8,630 bases of DNA from JAXGTD01 sp040775095 (GTDB lineage: Bacteria > Pseudomonadota > Gammaproteobacteria > Chromatiales > Chromatiaceae): contig JAXGTD010000158.1 in the NCBI GenBank assembly GCA_040775095.1, positions 1-8,630 on the forward strand, in the 5' to 3' direction. The position numbers and the translations under genes were made by a program. Under the pieces are notes generated by a model, which was not told the DNA's origin, made no database searches, and saw only the letters and a program-made list of their open reading frames with translations. Positions within the stretch are counted from its first letter, which is position 1, and every line of letters begins with the position of its first letter. Below are positions 5,733-8,630 of the stretch, piece by piece.

Positions 5733-7694
5733 CTATTCGCCCAGTCCCATCTTGATGTAACCCGTCGGGCAGACATCGGCACAGATGTGGCAACCGATAC
5801 ATTTGGCATAGTCGGTATCGACATAGCGACCGGTCGTGTTCTCACCCTTTTTGACTCGGAACACCGCGTCCTGAGGGCAGAAAATCACGCAGTTGTCGCA
5901 CTCGAAGCACATACCGCAGCTCATGCAACGCTTGGCCTCGTCGATCGCCTCGGCATCGCTCAGACCAATGACGCGTTCCTTGAAATGGCCCAAGACCTCC
6001 TCGGCACTCGGCACCTCTTCCTTGCGCAGATTGCGCGCGTGGAACTTGAAGTGGCCAAGGAAGAGCTCATCGTGCGGAATGACCTCGGCACCGGAGCGGT
6101 CCTCGAAATTGTGGATCGCGTAGTTCGCGCTCGAGGTACCACGCAGGTCGCCGCTCTCCGCGACCTTGAAGGCCGTGGGGGCCAGGTGCGCCTCGCTCAT
6201 CTTCTCGAGCAGATTGAAATGGTGGACGTCGACCTTCGGGCGCCGCTTGTGCTCGGCCTGATTCAGATAATCGTTGATGGACTCGGCCGCGATCCAGGCC
6301 TGGCCGATGGCGGTGGTCAACAGATGCGGACGAATGATGTCACCGGCCACAAAGTGACCCGCCTTATCCGGCACCTGGTAGTACTTGTCGGCATTCATCA
6401 GGCCGCGACCATTGTCGAGCCCTTCGAGCCCGGCGAGGTCGCCGCCTTGGCCAATTGCCGAGACCACCAGATCGGCCTCGATGACGCGCTCTGTGCCATC
6501 GACCGGCGTCGGACGCCCATCGGTGAGCGTGCAGTCGGCCACGCGCAGACCGGTCGCGCGTCCGTCGGCACCCTTGAGCACCTCCAACGGCATCACGCCG
6601 TCGAGCACGTTGACCCCCTCGTACAGGGCGTCGTGCACCTCGTGCTCGGCGGCCGTCATCTTGTCGCGAGTAAACAGCGAGGTCAGCGTAACCTCGGCCC
6701 CCTCGGCAGCGGCCGTGACCGCGGCATCGTGCGCAACATAACCGTCGCGGACCACCGCCTCGGGCAGCTCCCTGGAGCCGGTCTTGCTGATATGACCGAG
6801 ACGACGCGCCACCGACACGACGTCAATGGATGTGTCGCCGCCGCCGACGCAGACCACCTTATCGGCGGTGACCTTCATCCGACCCTCGTTGAAGGCCTTG
6901 AGGAAGGCGACGCCGGACACGCAATTGCTGGTGCCTTCCCAGCCAGGGATCGGCAACCCACGGCCGGACTGACAGCCGATCGCCCAAAGGACTGCATCGT
7001 AGTCCGCCTCGAGCTGCTCGATGGTGATGTCGACACCAATGCGGGTATTGAGCTTGACCTCGACGTTGCCCATGTCGAGGATCCGGTTGATTTCGGCATC
7101 GAGCTTGTCACGTGGCACACGATAGCCCGGAATGCCAAAGCGGAACATGCCGCCGAGCCCGTCGTTGGCCTCGAAGATCGTGCAGGCATGCCCCTTGCGC
7201 CGCAGCTGATAGGCCGCCGCGAGCCCGGCGGGCCCACCACCGACGATCGCGACACGCTTGCCGGTGTCTGCCGGTGCCGGATCAAACTTGAACCCCTGCT
7301 CGATCGCCGTGTCGCCAATGAACTGCTCGACGGCATTGATGCCCACAAAGTCCTCAAGCTCATTGCGGTTGCAGCCGTCCTGGCAGGGCGCGGGACAGAC
7401 GCGGCCCATCATCGACGGGAACGGATTGGCGTCGGTGGAGCGCCGGAAGGCATACTCCTGCCACGACATCCCCTCCGGTGGCTGTTCCAAACCGCGGACG
7501 ATCTGCAAATAGCCCCGAATGTCCTCGCCCGAGGGGCAGCTGCCCTGGCAAGGCGGCGTCTTGTGCACATAGGTGGGACACTTGTGCGAGGTATCCTGAA
7601 CGAAGATCTTTTCGGTCAGGCTATCCCAGACGTTGTCGCCGTCTTCGAAGCGGCGCCAGGAAAGTTTTGTCATTTCGTCGCTGGAAGTCGCCAT
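5733..7694 (-). CDS. dsrL: DsrL, NAD(P)H-dependent iron-sulfur flavoprotein
   Basis: The 653-residue protein resembles the small subunit of glutamate synthase (GltD) with a fused ferredoxin. Domains in order: an N-terminal cysteine-rich region (C39, C49, C53, C100, C104, C108) for Fe-S clusters; an FAD-binding Rossmann motif at 148-157 (VAIVGGGPAG); an NAD(P)-binding motif at 281-287 (VCVGGGD); a second FAD-contact region at 448-452 (FVAGD); and a C-terminal 2[4Fe-4S] ferredoxin with C590, C593, C596, C599, C602, C606 and C632, C635, C638, C642. It is a soluble cytoplasmic protein. A. vinosum DsrL is known to be essential for sulfur oxidation and to mediate electron transfer between NAD(H) and rDsrAB. 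The start has GGAGAG (7701-7706) 6 bases before the ATG. It is intact and of family length. Its separation from dsrK by 152 bases is the widest gap in the window. Confidence 0.95.
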   Translation of the reverse strand: MATSSDEMTKLSWRRFEDGDNVWDSLTEKIFVQDTSHKCPTYVHKTPPCQGSCPSGEDIRGYLQIVRGLEQPPEGMSWQEYAFRRSTDANPFPSMMGRVCPAPCQDGCNRNELEDFVGINAVEQFIGDTAIEQGFKFDPAPADTGKRVAIVGGGPAGLAAAYQLRRKGHACTIFEANDGLGGMFRFGIPGYRVPRDKLDAEINRILDMGNVEVKLNTRIGVDITIEQLEADYDAVLWAIGCQSGRGLPIPGWEGTSNCVSGVAFLKAFNEGRMKVTADKVVCVGGGDTSIDVVSVARRLGHISKTGSRELPEAVVRDGYVAHDAAVTAAAEGAEVTLTSLFTRDKMTAAEHEVHDALYEGVNVLDGVMPLEVLKGADGRATGLRVADCTLTDGRPTPVDGTERVIEADLVVSAIGQGGDLAGLEGLDNGRGLMNADKYYQVPDKAGHFVAGDIIRPHLLTTAIGQAWIAAESINDYLNQAEHKRRPKVDVHHFNLLEKMSEAHLAPTAFKVAESGDLRGTSSANYAIHNFEDRSGAEVIPHDELFLGHFKFHARNLRKEEVPSAEEVLGHFKERVIGLSDAEAIDEAKRCMSCGMCFECDNCVIFCPQDAVFRVKKGENTTGRYVDTDYAKCIGCHICADVCPTGYIKMGLGE

Positions 7695-7748
7695 GAGTCA
7701 CTCTCCGTTACGAGTTGAACCTGTCGGTCGTTCTGACCGGTAAGGTCT

Positions 7749-7754
7749 TGTCAA
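7749..7754 (-). promoter_or_regulatory. possible -35 element upstream of dsrL
   Basis: A perfect TTGACA reads on the minus strand 54 bases before the dsrL ATG. At 16-18 bases spacing I see no convincing -10 box (the best positions read like ACGACC). An internal promoter for dsrL onward is therefore only a possibility. Confidence 0.15.
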
Positions 7755-7810
7755 TGGATCACCGCCCGCGCGAAGCAGAACGGCAACGCTGATTCGTGTT
7801 GATTGCACCG

Positions 7811-7833
7811 CCCCGGTCGATCTCGGACCGGGG
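7811..7833 (-). other. GC-rich hairpin in the dsrK-dsrL gap
   Basis: CCCCGGTC (7811-7818) and GACCGGGG (7826-7833) form a perfect 8-bp stem with a 7-base loop, starting 13 bases after the dsrK stop codon. No U-run follows, so full termination is unlikely. The remaining spacer holds a weaker 5-bp repeat, CGGTC (7725-7729) with GACCG (7735-7739), and the dsrL ribosome binding site. The position fits a processing or partial-attenuation element between the dsrK and dsrL parts of the operon. Confidence 0.5.
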
Positions 7834-7846
7834 ACATGCCCTGGCG

Positions 7847-8630
7847 CTACGCGGCCTCGTCGGCCGTGTCGTCCTCGTCGTCTGCATTCTGTCCAGTCAG
7901 GATCAGGGCGTTGGACACCAGCTGGTGTACGCTAACGATCTGATCCATCTCCATACCGTAGTAAGGCAGCACCTTCGTAAACTGACTCTTACAGATGGCG
8001 CAGATCGCGGCCATGTGCGTGACGCCCTTCTCCTGCATCAGGTTATTCAGCGCCTCGACCCGCGGTTGCGCGCCCTTGACGCGGATCTCCATCAGGTCAT
8101 CGGTGAGCAGTCCACCGCCACCACCGCAGCAGAAGGTGCGGTCGCGGATGGTCTCCTCGTCCATGTCGTAAAAGTGATTGCAGGAGGCGCGGATGATGGC
8201 GCGTGGGATATCGAACTGGCCACCCGGTCGATTACCCATACGCGATGCGCGCGCCACGTTGCATGAGTCGTGATAGGTCAGCACCTTGTCGTCGTTGCGC
8301 GACCTGTCGAGATTGAGCTTGCCGCGCTGGAGAAGGTCGTAGGTGAACTCACAGATGTGCTGCGGCACCGGATAACGTGGGTCGAGGAAGTCCCAAGGCC
8401 CCGCCAGGGTATTCAGGAAGCTGTAGGCGACGCGCCAGGCGTGCCCGCACTCACCAAACACGATGCGCTTGACCTTCAGTTGGATCGCGGCCTCACGGAT
8501 GCGCTGGGCAACCCGGCGCATATTCTCGTAGGAGCCGATGAACATACCGAAGTTGGCGGCCTCGGATGCATGGGTGCTGACGGTCCAGCTCACCCCCGCC
8601 TCGTGGAACACCTTTCCGTAGCCGATCAGG
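7847..8630 (-). CDS. dsrK: DsrK, CCG-domain iron-sulfur subunit of DsrMKJOP (5' part missing)
   Basis: The C-terminal 260 residues are present; the frame is open through the edge of the window, so the N-terminal ferredoxin-like half lies outside. The visible part resembles the HdrD catalytic subunit of heterodisulfide reductase. It shows GECGHAWR, then the CCG-domain cysteines: HDSC, 43 residues, CCGGGGGLL, 41 residues, and CAIC. This arrangement ligates the special [4Fe-4S] cluster used in disulfide chemistry. DsrK is the cytoplasmic face of the membrane complex and is thought to act on the trisulfide or disulfide form of the small carrier DsrC. The C-terminal tail is strongly acidic (DDEDD). 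A GTG at 8611 should not be taken as the start, because the coding frame continues upstream with LIGYGK. Confidence 0.95.
   Translation of the reverse strand, partial: LIGYGKVFHEAGVSWTVSTHASEAANFGMFIGSYENMRRVAQRIREAAIQLKVKRIVFGECGHAWRVAYSFLNTLAGPWDFLDPRYPVPQHICEFTYDLLQRGKLNLDRSRNDDKVLTYHDSCNVARASRMGNRPGGQFDIPRAIIRASCNHFYDMDEETIRDRTFCCGGGGGLLTDDLMEIRVKGAQPRVEALNNLMQEKGVTHMAAICAICKSQFTKVLPYYGMEMDQIVSVHQLVSNALILTGQNADDEDDTADEAA

Noticed and set aside
5684..5845. N-terminal extension of DsrJ upstream of 5683
   Set aside because: It would overlap the end of dsrL and bury the signal sequence inside the protein. The ATG at 5683 has a strong ribosome binding site.
5457..7718. Open frame of 753 codons on the plus strand opposite dsrL
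   Set aside because: It is antisense to dsrL, which has full-length family motifs and a good ribosome binding site. Long antisense open frames are common opposite GC-rich genes, and its translation shows no recognisable motif.
7751..7837. 28-codon small open frame between dsrK and dsrL, starting MSPVRDRPGR, with CAGGG just before the ATG
   Set aside because: It overlaps the strong hairpin, codon-position bias is modest and the product has no recognisable feature. A leader peptide cannot be excluded, but the support is too thin to annotate.
7847..8611. Complete 254-residue dsrK starting at the GTG at 8611
   Set aside because: The frame stays open to the window edge with protein-like sequence, and DsrK is about twice this length. 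The gene is cut by the window.

Overview
The window is the 3' half of a reverse-type dissimilatory sulfite reductase (rDsr) operon, the pathway that oxidises stored sulfur. All operon genes lie on the minus strand and read, in transcription order, dsrK (3' part only), dsrL, dsrJ, dsrO, dsrP, dsrN, dsrR, dsrS. This is exactly the second half of the dsrABEFHCMKLJOPNRS order described in Allochromatium vinosum. The high GC content, the gene order and the presence of dsrR and dsrS point to a purple sulfur bacterium of the Chromatiaceae (Gammaproteobacteria). I cannot name the genus.

Layout from high to low coordinates: 8630-7847 C-terminal part of DsrK (CCG-type iron-sulfur protein); 7846-7695 a 152-base gap with a strong hairpin; 7694-5733 DsrL (NAD(P)H-linked iron-sulfur flavoprotein); 5683-5198 DsrJ (triheme cytochrome c); 5201-4425 DsrO (Tat-exported iron-sulfur protein), overlapping dsrJ by 4 bases; 4381-3152 DsrP (NrfD-type membrane protein); 3071-1695 DsrN (siroheme amidase); 1568-1254 DsrR (cysteine-free IscA-like protein); 1233-109 DsrS (unknown function, dsr-specific). 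The last 15 codons of an unidentified plus-strand gene (3-50) converge on dsrS across a 58-base junction.

How they work together: DsrK, DsrJ, DsrO and DsrP, with DsrM outside the window, form the transmembrane DsrMKJOP electron-transfer complex. DsrL is the cytoplasmic partner that connects DsrAB with the NAD(H) pool. DsrN amidates siroheme to the form used by DsrAB. DsrR and DsrS have been linked to regulation of the dsr genes.

There are no mobile elements, CRISPR arrays, tRNA or rRNA genes, and no stretch over 300 bases without a gene. I found no new multi-gene system. The less ordinary observations are in the spacers: a long hairpin just before dsrN, a hairpin-bearing gap before dsrL, and a 42-codon stretch between dsrN and dsrR with coding-like composition but no start codon.
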